A stretch of DNA of 64,000 nt from Rugamonas apoptosis (GCF_014042355.1 NZ_JACEZU010000009.1:124001-188000), one strand, 5' to 3'. Shown: positions 1 through 7,587, counted from the stretch's first letter. Notes: generated by a model not told the origin, from the sequence alone. Numbers and translations: made by a program.

Positions 1-1
1 C

Positions 2-1102
2 ACCATCGACACCACGTTGAGCAGCCTGTTCAAGGAAGACTTGAACGCCTACGACGTGCTGATGGATGGCGTGGAGGCGGTCAGCGAGTCCGTCACCATC
101 ACCCAGGACGTGGAAGGTGTGCCGCATCAGTATGACGTGCTGCTGGTGGCCGCCCCCATCCTGGCCTGGACCCGCTTCGCGATCGCCTCCGGCCCCATCC
201 CGGCCGATATTCTGGGCACGCTGTCGACCCACTTCTCGGCCCACCTGCTGGCCGATGGCACGCAGATGGCCATGTCGCCCACGCTGTATTCGATCGACCA
301 GCTGCCGCGCACCCACGTGGAAACCTACGGCAAGACGCTCAAGCTGGGCCAGGCCGCGCTCAAGGGTTCCACGCTGAAGGCGGAAACCAAGATCCCGGAA
401 ACGGCGCCCTTTCTGGCCGACACCCGCTACCTGCTGGTGGCCGTGGTGGCGCCCACCGGCGCCCCCCTGTTCCGCTGGCAGATGCCGGCCAACCAGGCCA
501 ACTTCAGCGCCGAACGCGCGACCGCGCTGGAACAGTGGCGCAGCCAGGCCATGCCGACCGTGGCACGCTTGCTGCCCGGCTGCGGCATCGAACTGCTGCT
601 GCCGGAAGCGTATTACATGGGCTGCCGTGAAGCGGACAAGCTGATCCGCCCGGTGTCGATCCGCGCCGCCGTGCATTACCTGACCCACACGCTGTCGCTG
701 GAACCGTCCGAGCTGCGCGCCGTGATCGCCGGCTTCGGCGAGGAATCGGCCGATGGCCAGATCGACGAGTACCGCATCGCCTTCACTCAGCGCCAGGCCA
801 CGGACGTGATCTACGGCGTGGTGTGGCCGCTGTACGGCCAGGAAGACGAGGAAGGCACGCCGCCCGAAGGTCCGGGCCAGGCCGGCGCCGAAGGGCTGCT
901 GGGCAAGCCGGTGACGCCGGTGGACGAGATCGTGCGCTGCCTGAACGAGGCTGGCGTGACGGTGGTGAAGAAGCACAACGAGCGTTACGTGGTCGAGTTC
1001 TGCGACGACTGCGGCGCGCCCCTGTTCGCCGACCCCACGGGCGAACTGGCCCACGCGGAAATGCCGGAAGACGCGCCCACGGGCACCGAGCACTTCCACT
1101 GA
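2..1102 (+). CDS. DUF2863-like protein, 5' end outside window
   Basis: The reading frame is open from the first bases of the window (the TTG at 17 is simply internal), so the N-terminus lies outside. About 366 residues are visible. The C-terminal part has a short acidic/Gly-Pro linker (EDEEGTPPEGPGQ) and then a conserved tail with two close cysteine pairs, EFCDDCGAPLF, followed by ADPTGELAHAEMPED. I recall this tail from DUF2863, a family of unknown function largely confined to Burkholderiales; the family call is from memory. No signal peptide or membrane segment is visible in the part seen. The CxxC may bind metal, but that is inference. The gene ends 20 bases before a strong rho-independent terminator, so it closes a transcription unit. 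Confidence 0.6.
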   Translation, partial: TIDTTLSSLFKEDLNAYDVLMDGVEAVSESVTITQDVEGVPHQYDVLLVAAPILAWTRFAIASGPIPADILGTLSTHFSAHLLADGTQMAMSPTLYSIDQLPRTHVETYGKTLKLGQAALKGSTLKAETKIPETAPFLADTRYLLVAVVAPTGAPLFRWQMPANQANFSAERATALEQWRSQAMPTVARLLPGCGIELLLPEAYYMGCREADKLIRPVSIRAAVHYLTHTLSLEPSELRAVIAGFGEESADGQIDEYRIAFTQRQATDVIYGVVWPLYGQEDEEGTPPEGPGQAGAEGLLGKPVTPVDEIVRCLNEAGVTVVKKHNERYVVEFCDDCGAPLFADPTGELAHAEMPEDAPTGTEHFH

Positions 1103-1122
1103 CCGGCCGCCGGGCAGGTACC

Positions 1123-1156
1123 ACAAACCCCCGCCGTGTCGCGGGGGTTTGTTTTT
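1123..1156 (+). terminator. Rho-independent terminator after the DUF2863-like gene
   Basis: A perfect 12-bp stem (acaaacccccgc at 1123-1134 against gcgggggtttgt at 1141-1152) encloses the 6-base loop cgtgtc and runs into a T tract ending at 1156. It lies 20 bases after the upstream stop codon and separates that gene from the sensor kinase. Confidence 0.93.
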
Positions 1157-1314
1157 GCGGCCAGCATACTGGCCAGCCCATCCTGTCCCGCGGCGCAAGC
1201 GATGTGCCGGAACTGAACAAGGTGCTGAGACGAATTGGCACAAACCTCCCCCCCTGCCCCGCCTGAATCCAACGGTACAAATCTTGCATGCCCCTCCACT
1301 GGAAGGAGGCTGCG

Positions 1315-2754
1315 ATGGGCGATACAACTGCGAAGACAGCGAAGACAGCGAAAACACGACGCCAGCCGGCACGCTTCGGGCAGCTGAGTCTGCGCACCCG
1401 TATCAGCCTGTTGTTGACGGCCGTCTCGGCCTGCCTGACGCTGGCACTCGGTGCGCTCTGGCTGCAAGACACGCGCGCCAGCATCGACGAGGAAATCACG
1501 GCCGGCACCCGGGTCTGCGAACAATGGCTGACCGTCCTCGCCGGCGAGCTGAATGCCAGGCCGGACGCCGCTGCAAACAAGCAATTGCTGGCGCGGGTGC
1601 GGGCCGCAGGGCGCATCCGGGCCAATGCCTTGAGCGCGTTCGACGCCAGCGGCCAGGTGCTGTACGTGTCGCCAGGGCCGCGCTACAAGGCCGGACGCGC
1701 CGCGCCAGCCTGGTTCGCCCGCCTGATCGATCCGCACGTACAGCCACGCCGCATCGTCGCCGGTGGACTGACCCTGATCCTGACACCCGATCCCTCGCGC
1801 GCCAGCGTGGACGCATGGGACAGCGCGCAGAACATCATGCTATGGGCCTGCGCCCTGCTGGCGCTATTGTTCCTGGCCATCCGCCGCCTGCTCGACCGCG
1901 CCCTGGCGCCGCTGGAGCAGATTCGCGGCGCGCTCGAACGCACCGGGCGCGGACGGCACGACCTGCGCCTGCCGGTCTACGCGGCACGTGAACTGAACCT
2001 GCTGGCGCACGCCTACAACGGCATGGCCGACCGCCTCGAGCTGGCCGTCAGCGACAACGTGCGCCTGTACAGCGAATGCGAGCTGGCGCAGCTGATGCAG
2101 AGCCGCCTCGAACGCGAGCGGCGCGGCATCGCCCAGGAGCTGCACGACGAACTGGCCCAGGGCATCACGGCCGTGCGCGCGCTGGCCGGCGCCATCGTCC
2201 AGCGCACGGCCGGCCAGGCCGCGCTGCACGGCCATGCGCAAAGCATCATCGCCGTCACCAACGACATCCAGCAAGGCATACGCCACATCCTGCAGCAACT
2301 GCGCCCGTCATGCGGCGACACGGAACACCTGAACCTGGCCATGCAACGCCACCTGTCGCTATGGCACCGGCATTACCCGCAACTGGCGCTGCAAGTGGAC
2401 GTCTGTGGCGACAGCGCGCATGTGGATGACACGGTGGCCCTGGCGCTGCTGCGCATCCTGCAGGAAGGCTTGACCAACGTGGCGCGCCACGCGGGCGCCG
2501 CGCAGGTGCAAGTGGCGCTGCGGCTGTGCCGCCAGCACGATGGCGACTGGCTGGAACTGACGCTGGCCGACGATGGACGCGGTCTGCCGCCCGGCGCCGC
2601 CCAGCCGCGCGGCTTTGGATTGCGCGGCATGCGCGAGCGCGCCCTCGCGCTCAGGGGCGAACTGTCGATCACGAGCCAGGCCGGACAAGGCGTGCGCCTG
2701 TGCGCGCGGCTGCCGGCGCTAGGCGTGCGGCTCGACGAAACCAATGGAAGCTGA
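1315..2754 (+). CDS. NarX/UhpB-type sensor histidine kinase
   Basis: Membrane sensor kinase of a two-component system, 479 aa. From the N-terminus: a Lys/Thr-rich cytoplasmic tail, TM1 at about residues 30-50, a periplasmic sensor region of about 120 residues, TM2 at about 174-190, a HAMP linker, a HisKA_3-type dimerisation box (ERRGIAQELHDELAQG, phospho-acceptor His277), and a HATPase_c domain with N box EGLTNVARHA and G boxes DDGRGLP and GFGLRGMRER. This is the NarX/UhpB/LiaS-like class that pairs with NarL-type regulators, and such a regulator follows 16 bases downstream. The ATG at 1315 is chosen over one at 1288 because an ideal AAGGAGG sits just ahead of it. The signal is unknown. The pair converges on the pqq-type locus, and NarL-type systems regulate PQQ-linked oxidation in pseudomonads, so a link is plausible but unproven. 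Confidence 0.9.
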   Translation: MGDTTAKTAKTAKTRRQPARFGQLSLRTRISLLLTAVSACLTLALGALWLQDTRASIDEEITAGTRVCEQWLTVLAGELNARPDAAANKQLLARVRAAGRIRANALSAFDASGQVLYVSPGPRYKAGRAAPAWFARLIDPHVQPRRIVAGGLTLILTPDPSRASVDAWDSAQNIMLWACALLALLFLAIRRLLDRALAPLEQIRGALERTGRGRHDLRLPVYAARELNLLAHAYNGMADRLELAVSDNVRLYSECELAQLMQSRLERERRGIAQELHDELAQGITAVRALAGAIVQRTAGQAALHGHAQSIIAVTNDIQQGIRHILQQLRPSCGDTEHLNLAMQRHLSLWHRHYPQLALQVDVCGDSAHVDDTVALALLRILQEGLTNVARHAGAAQVQVALRLCRQHDGDWLELTLADDGRGLPPGAAQPRGFGLRGMRERALALRGELSITSQAGQGVRLCARLPALGVRLDETNGS

Positions 2755-2770
2755 CACCGGAGCGACATCG

Positions 2771-3418
2771 ATGAACACATTATTGAACAAGCTGACGATC
2801 CTGCTGGCCGACGACCATGCCATCGTACGCATGGGATTCCGGCTGCTGCTGGAAGGCGCCGGCGCCGCCCGGGTGCTGGAGGCCGACTGTGGCGAAGCGG
2901 CGTTGGTCCAGTTCGAGCAGGCCACGCCGGACGTGCTGGTGATGGATATCTCGATGCCCGGCATGGGCGGCCTGGCCGCGCTGTCACGTTTGCTGGCGCA
3001 CCGGCCGGGCGCGCGGGTGCTGATGCTGTCGGCCTATCACGAGAGCATCGTGCCGATGCGCGCACTCAAGGCCGGCGCGCTGGGCTACCTGAGCAAACGT
3101 TGCCAGCCCGACGAACTGGTACGGGCCGTGCACCAGGTCAGCCAGGGACGGCGCTACCTCGATCCGGAACTGGCGCAGGCCGTGGCGCTGGCCAATCTGT
3201 CCGGCGACGCCGATCCCGCCGGCGCCCTGACGGAGAAGGAAATGCAGGTCTTCCTGCAACTGGCCCAAGGGCGTTCCGTGAACGCGGTGGCGCAGGACTT
3301 CCACCTCAGTCCCAGCACGGTGGGCACCCACCTGTATCACATCAAGCAAAAACTCAACATCAGCAACGCGGCCGAAATGACGATGGTGGCGCTGCGCAGC
3401 GGCTTGCTGGACGTGTGA
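2771..3418 (+). CDS. NarL/FixJ-family response regulator
   Basis: Predicted DNA-binding partner of the preceding kinase, 215 aa. The receiver domain occupies about residues 8-125 with the acidic pair D14/D15, phospho-acceptor D59 in VLVMDISMPG, and K109 in GYLSKR. A LuxR-type helix-turn-helix fills about 150-212 (LTEKEMQVFLQLAQG, then SPSTVGTHLYHIKQKL). The frame is also open from an ATG at 2744 that overlaps the kinase gene, but the ATG at 2771 has the better ribosome-binding site (GGAG eight bases upstream). It ends only 2 bases from the convergent pqqD stop codon, with no visible terminator between them. Confidence 0.92.
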   Translation: MNTLLNKLTILLADDHAIVRMGFRLLLEGAGAARVLEADCGEAALVQFEQATPDVLVMDISMPGMGGLAALSRLLAHRPGARVLMLSAYHESIVPMRALKAGALGYLSKRCQPDELVRAVHQVSQGRRYLDPELAQAVALANLSGDADPAGALTEKEMQVFLQLAQGRSVNAVAQDFHLSPSTVGTHLYHIKQKLNISNAAEMTMVALRSGLLDV

Positions 3419-3420
3419 TC

Positions 3421-3696
3421 TCAGAGCCGCAGCCAGCCCTTGCCGCACGCCACATCGAGAAAGGCCAGCGTGCCCCGTTGCACCTCGTCCGGCGTGCCGG
3501 GAAAGGCTAGCCGCAGGTCGGCCACGATGGCCGCCACGTCGCGTTGCCCGTCGCAGCGTTGCAGGATTTCGCTGGCCGAGCCATTCAGCTTGACCAGTCC
3601 TTCGGGATACAGCAGCAGCCAGGCGGCCTGGCTCTCCTCCCAACGAAATACATAGTGCGGCGCGAGCCGGGGAATGGCGTGATCGGACAGGGACAT
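3421..3696 (-). CDS. pqqD: PqqD, peptide chaperone
   Basis: A 91-aa PqqD homologue with the usual features: RLAPHYVFRWEESQAAWLLL at the start, an LNGSASEILQRCDG helix, then DVAAIVADL and a C-terminal GWLRL. PqqD is a RiPP recognition element that binds the PqqA precursor and delivers it to the radical-SAM enzyme PqqE. The start at 3696 gives the family's usual length of about 90 residues; the frame extends upstream but only into the intergenic hairpin. It is the last gene of the minus-strand locus, following pqqA by 62 bases rather than sitting between pqqC and pqqE as in the classical operon. Its ribosome-binding site is weak. Confidence 0.92.
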   Translation of the reverse strand: MSLSDHAIPRLAPHYVFRWEESQAAWLLLYPEGLVKLNGSASEILQRCDGQRDVAAIVADLRLAFPGTPDEVQRGTLAFLDVACGKGWLRL

Positions 3697-3718
3697 GATG
3701 CGCTCGCAAAAAAACAGT

Positions 3719-3750
3719 AAAGGAAAGGAGGCGGCGCAGGTGCCGCCTCC
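3719..3750 (-). terminator. Hairpin between pqqA and pqqD, likely attenuator
   Basis: Read on the minus strand, a perfect 9-bp stem (GGAGGCGGC / GCCGCCTCC, 3750-3742 and 3735-3727) with a 6-base loop is followed by an interrupted T-rich stretch (TTTCCTTT, then a run of seven T a few bases on). It starts 9 bases after the pqqA stop codon. A leaky terminator here would give far more pqqA than pqqD message, as is typical for a precursor peptide gene. Confidence 0.7.
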
Positions 3751-3758
3751 CGTCACGC

Positions 3759-3833
3759 TCAGCGGGTGTAGACGTAAGCCGTCACTTCAAAGCCAAGACG
3801 GATTTCGCAGTAGGCGGGGGTTTCCCAGTTCAT
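3759..3833 (-). CDS. pqqA: PqqA precursor peptide, 24 aa
   Basis: A 24-codon gene starting MNWETPAYCEIRLGFEV and ending TAYVYTR, preceded by a strong GAGGAG seven bases before the ATG. It carries the PqqA hallmark E-V-T-x-Y with Glu16 and Tyr20, the two residues that PqqE joins by a C-C bond and that become the PQQ skeleton. The W-x-x-P start and the LGFEVT core resemble Pseudomonas and Acinetobacter PqqA. Cys9 and two further tyrosines near the C-terminus are less usual. Its position downstream of a flavoprotein gene and directly before pqqD, with no pqqB or pqqC, is atypical. Confidence 0.93.
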   Translation of the reverse strand: MNWETPAYCEIRLGFEVTAYVYTR

Positions 3834-3880
3834 TGTGTATCTCCTCGATGGATGGCCAGCGATATGCTGCACCTGTGATC

Positions 3881-3910
3881 AGTATCGCGGCCACCAGGCC
3901 GGCACGCCAA
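3881..3910 (-). promoter_or_regulatory. Candidate promoter for pqqA
   Basis: On the minus strand TTGGCG (3910-3905) and GATACT (3886-3881) are spaced 18 bases apart, each matching the sigma-70 consensus at four of six positions. A start near 3874 would give a leader of about 40 bases before the pqqA ATG. The 107-base gap between the flavoprotein gene and pqqA is the largest inside this locus, consistent with a separate pqqA promoter. Confidence 0.35.
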
Positions 3911-3940
3911 CGGCGGCCAGCCAGATACGCCTCGCGATTA

Positions 3941-4705
3941 TCATGAGTTCACGGATGGCGCCGATGCCAACCCGGCCCGCAGCGGCGCGATGCATGCGTC
4001 ACCGTGCTCGACGAAGGCGCGATGGACCTGGATGCCGCCGGCGCCGGCCTGCAGCGCGGCCCGTACATCCGCCGCGCTGCGCATGCCGCCCACGGCGATC
4101 AGCGTGGCGCGGCCCTTGGCCCTGGCCCAGCCCTGCAACCAGTCCAGCCGCGCTGCATGTTCCGGCAACACCGTGACCAAGGCATCAAAGCCCGACTCCA
4201 GCGCCGCACGCGCGGGTGCGCTGGGACGTGGGCCGTCAAGCGGCAACTTCAGCACGAAGCCAACGCGCCGGCCCATGCGCGCCGTCAACCGGGCACGCTC
4301 GGCGGCCACAGTCGCCAGCGCGCCCGCGATCACGCCGTCGTACTCGGGGCGCAGCAAGGGACGATAGGCGGCGGCGCTCAGGTTGAAGCACAGGTAATCG
4401 GCCACCGGCCAGGCGGCGCGCATCCCCGCCAGCCATTGCGCGCCCAACGCCTCGGGCGCCATACCAGCGTTCATCCCCAGACCAATGCCGATCCGGGCCC
4501 GGCCCGGCTGCGCCACCACCGCCGTCAGCCGTTGCACCAGCGCCGCCACACCGGGCTGTCCGCCTTCGCCGGGCAGCGGCGCGGCGGTGCCGAATTCAAC
4601 GCCGGCGAAACCGCAAGCCAGCAGCGACGCGGCACGGCTGCCGTCGCGGTCAACACCGCCGGCCAGCCCCGGTCGTTCGCGCAGGGCGCGCAGCCAATCG
4701 TTCAT
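3941..4705 (-). CDS. Dihydroorotate dehydrogenase-like flavoprotein
   Basis: A 254-aa protein resembling the class 2 dihydroorotate dehydrogenase (PyrD) TIM barrel: GVDRDG and GFAGVEFGTAAPLPG near the N-terminus, ADYLCFNLS (residues 102-110) for the N-x-S segment, then LIAVGGMRSAADVRAALQAGAGGIQVHRAF for the FMN-phosphate-binding end. It is about 80-90 residues shorter than PyrD and lacks its N-terminal membrane helix. The second serine of the NxSSPNTxGL segment, which I recall as the catalytic base in class 2 enzymes, is Ala111 here. FMN binding therefore looks likely and orotate synthesis unlikely. It starts inside the stop codon of the SerC-like gene (4-base ATGA overlap), so the two are translationally coupled. 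A role in maturing the PqqA-derived product is inferred from context only. Confidence 0.72.
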   Translation of the reverse strand: MNDWLRALRERPGLAGGVDRDGSRAASLLACGFAGVEFGTAAPLPGEGGQPGVAALVQRLTAVVAQPGRARIGIGLGMNAGMAPEALGAQWLAGMRAAWPVADYLCFNLSAAAYRPLLRPEYDGVIAGALATVAAERARLTARMGRRVGFVLKLPLDGPRPSAPARAALESGFDALVTVLPEHAARLDWLQGWARAKGRATLIAVGGMRSAADVRAALQAGAGGIQVHRAFVEHGDACIAPLRAGLASAPSVNS

Positions 4706-5790
4706 CCGTGATTCCTCGTGAAATCGGCCATGCAGGCGATCAGCGCGCGTAAGCCCTCCTCCGGCATGGCGTTATACAAACTGGCGCGCACACCGCCAAA
4801 CGCGCCATGGCCCCGCAGATTGTGCAGTCCGTTTTGCGCCGCGTATTCAATGAATGGCGTGGTCAGTGCGGGATAGGCCAGCTCAAAACGGACGTTGACG
4901 GGCGAACGGTGGCCGGGCGCGACGGGGGCCCGGAAGAACCCGGCGCTGGTGTCGATCGCGTCATACAGCAAGGCCGCCTTGCGTTGGCCGCACGCTTGCA
5001 TTCCGGCCAGCCCGCCCTGCTGCACGATCCAGTCGAACATCATGCCCGCCAGTACGATGGCGATGGTGGGCGGCGTATTGGCGCGACTGCCTTGCGCGGC
5101 CTGCACGCGGTAATCGCAGCTGGACGGCACCAGCAGGGCCGGGCGCCGCAGCAGGTCGTCGCGCACGATCACCACCGTCATGCCGGCGATGCCCAGGTTC
5201 TTTTGCGCCGCCGCGTACAACAGGCCAAAGCGGCTCACGTCCAGCGGCGCCGTCAACAGGCAGGAGGTGGCGTCGGCCACCAGCGGCACCGCGCCGCAAT
5301 CGGGCAGCGCCGGATAGGCGATACCGTCCGCCGTTTCGTTGGGCGTGATGTGGCAGTACGCGCAGTCGTCCGGCAAACGCCAGGGCGACAGCGGCGGCGC
5401 CGCCAGTGGCCGCTCGCCTTGGTAGCGGGCGGCGATGGTGACGGCGGCGTAGCGGCCCGCCTCGCCGATTGCGCGCTGCGACCAGTGGCCGGAGTCGGCG
5501 TAGGCGACGTGCGCCGCGTTGCCCAGCAAGTTGAGCGGCACCATGGAAAACTGCTGGGTGGCGCCGCCGGCCAGGAACAGGATGTGATAGTTGTCCGGCA
5601 CCGCCAGCAAATCCTTCAGGCGCGCACGCGCGTGCGCCAGCGTGGCGCCGAACGTGGCGCCGGTGAACGGCCGCTCGAACGCGGTGCTGCCGTCGTCATC
5701 CGCCCGCGCGAACAGCTCCGTGCGTGCGCGTTCGAGCACGGCGGCCGGCATTTCGGACGAGCCGGCCGCGAAGTTGTAGCGGGCGCTCAT
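4702..5790 (-). CDS. SerC-like class V aminotransferase
   Basis: A 362-aa PLP enzyme of the phosphoserine aminotransferase type. Visible family segments are YNFAAG at the start, LFLAGGATQQFSMVPLNLL (71-89), ITPNETADGIAY (148-159), the PLP lysine in AAAQKNLGIAGMTVVIV (Lys197), and GGVRASLYNAM near the end. Two substrate-phosphate elements of SerC are altered: the EISHRS segment after the N-terminus is replaced by TAFERPFTG, and the arginine of the C-terminal GHRxxGG is glycine (GHGAFGG). The fold and PLP chemistry are secure, but phosphoserine is doubtful as substrate. It overlaps the genes on both sides by 4 bases, so it belongs to the locus rather than to serine biosynthesis. The start at 5790 matches the canonical SerC N-terminus. 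Confidence 0.8.
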   Translation of the reverse strand: MSARYNFAAGSSEMPAAVLERARTELFARADDDGSTAFERPFTGATFGATLAHARARLKDLLAVPDNYHILFLAGGATQQFSMVPLNLLGNAAHVAYADSGHWSQRAIGEAGRYAAVTIAARYQGERPLAAPPLSPWRLPDDCAYCHITPNETADGIAYPALPDCGAVPLVADATSCLLTAPLDVSRFGLLYAAAQKNLGIAGMTVVIVRDDLLRRPALLVPSSCDYRVQAAQGSRANTPPTIAIVLAGMMFDWIVQQGGLAGMQACGQRKAALLYDAIDTSAGFFRAPVAPGHRSPVNVRFELAYPALTTPFIEYAAQNGLHNLRGHGAFGGVRASLYNAMPEEGLRALIACMADFTRNHG

Positions 5791-6293
5791 GCGAACGGCA
5801 CGCCACCGTGCGCACCGGCCGCCATGAAGAACAGCAGCGGCACGGAAAGCATGGTATTGGTGCGCGACGAAAGATGGGTAATGCGCGAGCAGCGCAAGCG
5901 TTCCTCGACGGGTGCCGGCACCAGGCCCAGCACCTTGCGTTGATGGGGCCACAGTACGAACCAGACGTTCAGCATCATGAGGGTGCCGATGTACATGCCG
6001 ATGCCGATCGGCGCCTGGCCGCCATGCAGGTGCAAGGCGGCCGGCAGCGCGCCTCGCTGCCACAGCATCAGCAGCCCCGCGCTCCAGGTCACCACCGATG
6101 CCCAGCGGAACACGCCGTGTTCACGATTGAGCATGGCCTGGAAGCGCGCGCTGGTGTCGCCGATCAAGTCGGATGCCTGCAGCGGCACATAGTTCGGGCG
6201 CTGCACTACGCTCGAATAATTGTGGCCGACCCATACCACACCGGCCAGGAAGTGTGCCCAGCGCAGGACCAGGGCGAACGTCGCGGCGTCCAT
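5787..6293 (-). CDS. Urate-oxidase N-domain-like membrane protein
   Basis: A 168-aa integral membrane protein with about four hydrophobic segments. The start, LRWAHFLAGVVWVGHNYSSVVQRPNY, and the later GIGMYIGTLMMLNVWFVLWPHQRKVLG resemble the Urate_ox_N domain (the membrane part of PuuD-type urate hydroxylase and related proteins), here without any cytochrome c domain. Histidines in the first and third segments could ligate heme, as in related membrane electron-transfer proteins; this is inference. Its ATG lies 7 bases after the preceding small gene and its stop overlaps the SerC-like start by 4 bases. It may pass electrons from a product-forming oxidase to the respiratory chain. Confidence 0.68.
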   Translation of the reverse strand: MDAATFALVLRWAHFLAGVVWVGHNYSSVVQRPNYVPLQASDLIGDTSARFQAMLNREHGVFRWASVVTWSAGLLMLWQRGALPAALHLHGGQAPIGIGMYIGTLMMLNVWFVLWPHQRKVLGLVPAPVEERLRCSRITHLSSRTNTMLSVPLLFFMAAGAHGGVPFA

Positions 6294-6300
6294 ACCGGCC

Positions 6301-6396
6301 TCACTGCGCGCCGTAGCGCAGCAGCGCCACCAGCACGGCGGTCAGCAGCGCCCCGCACAGCAGGGTACTGAGGGCATGATCGAAGGGAGAGCGCAT
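6301..6396 (-). CDS. 31-aa single-span membrane peptide
   Basis: This short gene begins immediately after the pqqE stop codon (TGA directly followed by ATG) and has a strong GGAGG five bases before its start, located inside the end of pqqE. It encodes MRSPFDHALSTLLCGALLTA followed by VLVALLRYGAQ, a single predicted transmembrane helix with short polar ends. Its stop is 7 bases from the next gene. Spacing, signal strength and topology support a real gene, possibly a small subunit of the adjacent membrane protein. I recognise no family. Confidence 0.68.
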   Translation of the reverse strand: MRSPFDHALSTLLCGALLTAVLVALLRYGAQ

Positions 6397-7542
6397 TCAA
6401 TCCTCCATAAAGGCGGTGGACATGACGCCGGCGACGCGCTTGACCAGGGGTTTGCGAAAACGTAGCGGCTTGGTCGCACTGTGCACGGCCGCCTGCATCA
6501 GGTGGTGATGCGGCGAGCGGTCGCAGGCCGGGTCGGTGTTGGCGGCGTCGCCGGTCAGCAGGAAAGCCTGGCAGCGGCAGCCGCCGAAGTCCTTTTCGCG
6601 CTCGTCGCAGCTGCGGCAAGGTTCGGGCAGCCAGTCCAGCCCACGGTACTTGCGGAACAGCGGCGATTCGTTCCATATCCAGTCCAGCGGCCGTTCGCGC
6701 ACCGAGACGAAATCCAGACCTGGCACGGAGCGCGATTCCTGGCACGGCATGGCCACACCATCGGGCGCGATGGTCAGGTGGATGGCGCCCCAGCCGTTCA
6801 TGCAGGCCTTGGGCCGGCCTTCGTAGTAATCGGGGATCACGTAGTAGATGGCCATGCGCTTGCCCAGCTTTTCCCGCCACGCTTGCACCACCGCCTCGGC
6901 CTCGCGCAAGGCTGCCAGCGTGGGCATGAGTTCATCGCGGTTGATCAGGGCCCAGTTGTAGTACTGCAGGTTGGCCAGCTCCAGGTATTCCGCGCCCAGT
7001 TCGGCCGCGTATTCGATCATGGCGCCGACCTGGCCGATGTTCTGGCGACCGACCGGCATGTTGAGCACCATCGGCATCCCCAGCGCCTTGATGCGGCGCG
7101 CCGCGTCGAGCTTGAGCTGATGCGCCTTGGCAGCCACCAGTTCGTCCGTCAGGGCGGCATCGGTGGACTGCATGGACAGCTGGATCTGCCGGAGTCCGGC
7201 CTGCTTGAGGCCCAGCAGCCGTTCATCGGTCAGGCCCACGCCGGAGGTGATCAGGTTGGTGTACAGGCCGATCTGCTCGGCGTAAGCCACCAATTGTTCC
7301 AGGTCGCGCCGCTGCAAGGGTTCGCCGCCGGTGAAGCCGATCTGCAAGGCGCCCAGCGCGCGCGCCTCGCGCATCACACGGCACCATTCCTCCGTGCTCA
7401 GCTCACGTTCGGCGTAATCGTCGAAATCGAGGGGATTGCTGCACCACGAACATTTGAGGGGGCAGCGGTAGGTCAGTTCCAGAGCCAGCCACAGCGGCTT
7501 GCCCTGGCCATCGAGGCGCAGTGCGGTCGAATCTTGCGGCAT
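6397..7542 (-). CDS. pqqE: PqqE, radical-SAM PqqA peptide cyclase
   Basis: A 381-aa radical-SAM/SPASM enzyme that forms the Glu-Tyr carbon-carbon crosslink in PqqA. The CxxxCxxC cluster motif is at C27, C31 and C34 (TYRCPLKCSWCSNP), followed by the PqqE-typical PLDF, IGFTGGEPLQRRDLEQLV and GLYTNLITSGVGLT. The C-terminal SPASM region contains CMNGWG, CQESRSV, CRSCDEREKDFGGCRCQAF and DPACDRSPHH for the auxiliary clusters. The ATG at 7542 gives the canonical start before GKPLWLALELTYRC; its ribosome-binding site is weak, and an upstream TTG at 7596 is less likely. It heads the minus-strand locus, whereas pqqE normally ends pqq operons. Confidence 0.93.
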   Translation of the reverse strand: MPQDSTALRLDGQGKPLWLALELTYRCPLKCSWCSNPLDFDDYAERELSTEEWCRVMREARALGALQIGFTGGEPLQRRDLEQLVAYAEQIGLYTNLITSGVGLTDERLLGLKQAGLRQIQLSMQSTDAALTDELVAAKAHQLKLDAARRIKALGMPMVLNMPVGRQNIGQVGAMIEYAAELGAEYLELANLQYYNWALINRDELMPTLAALREAEAVVQAWREKLGKRMAIYYVIPDYYEGRPKACMNGWGAIHLTIAPDGVAMPCQESRSVPGLDFVSVRERPLDWIWNESPLFRKYRGLDWLPEPCRSCDEREKDFGGCRCQAFLLTGDAANTDPACDRSPHHHLMQAAVHSATKPLRFRKPLVKRVAGVMSTAFMED

Positions 7543-7568
7543 GGCGCGGGCCCTTTCGAGTTGGAAGC

Positions 7569-7587
7569 GGTCCGGCACATCCGGACC
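7569..7587 (-). promoter_or_regulatory. Inverted repeat in the pqqE leader
   Basis: A perfect 7-bp inverted repeat (GGTCCGG, 5-base spacer, CCGGACC) lies 26 bases ahead of the pqqE start codon. It could be an operator for the convergent NarL-type regulator or another factor, or an mRNA structure affecting pqqE translation. No binding protein can be assigned from sequence. Confidence 0.35.

Noticed and set aside
1209-1260. Sigma-54 promoter (TGGCAC near 1237) before the sensor kinase
   Set aside because: The spacing to a GC element does not fit TGGCAC-N5-TTGCA; only the -24 half is recognisable.
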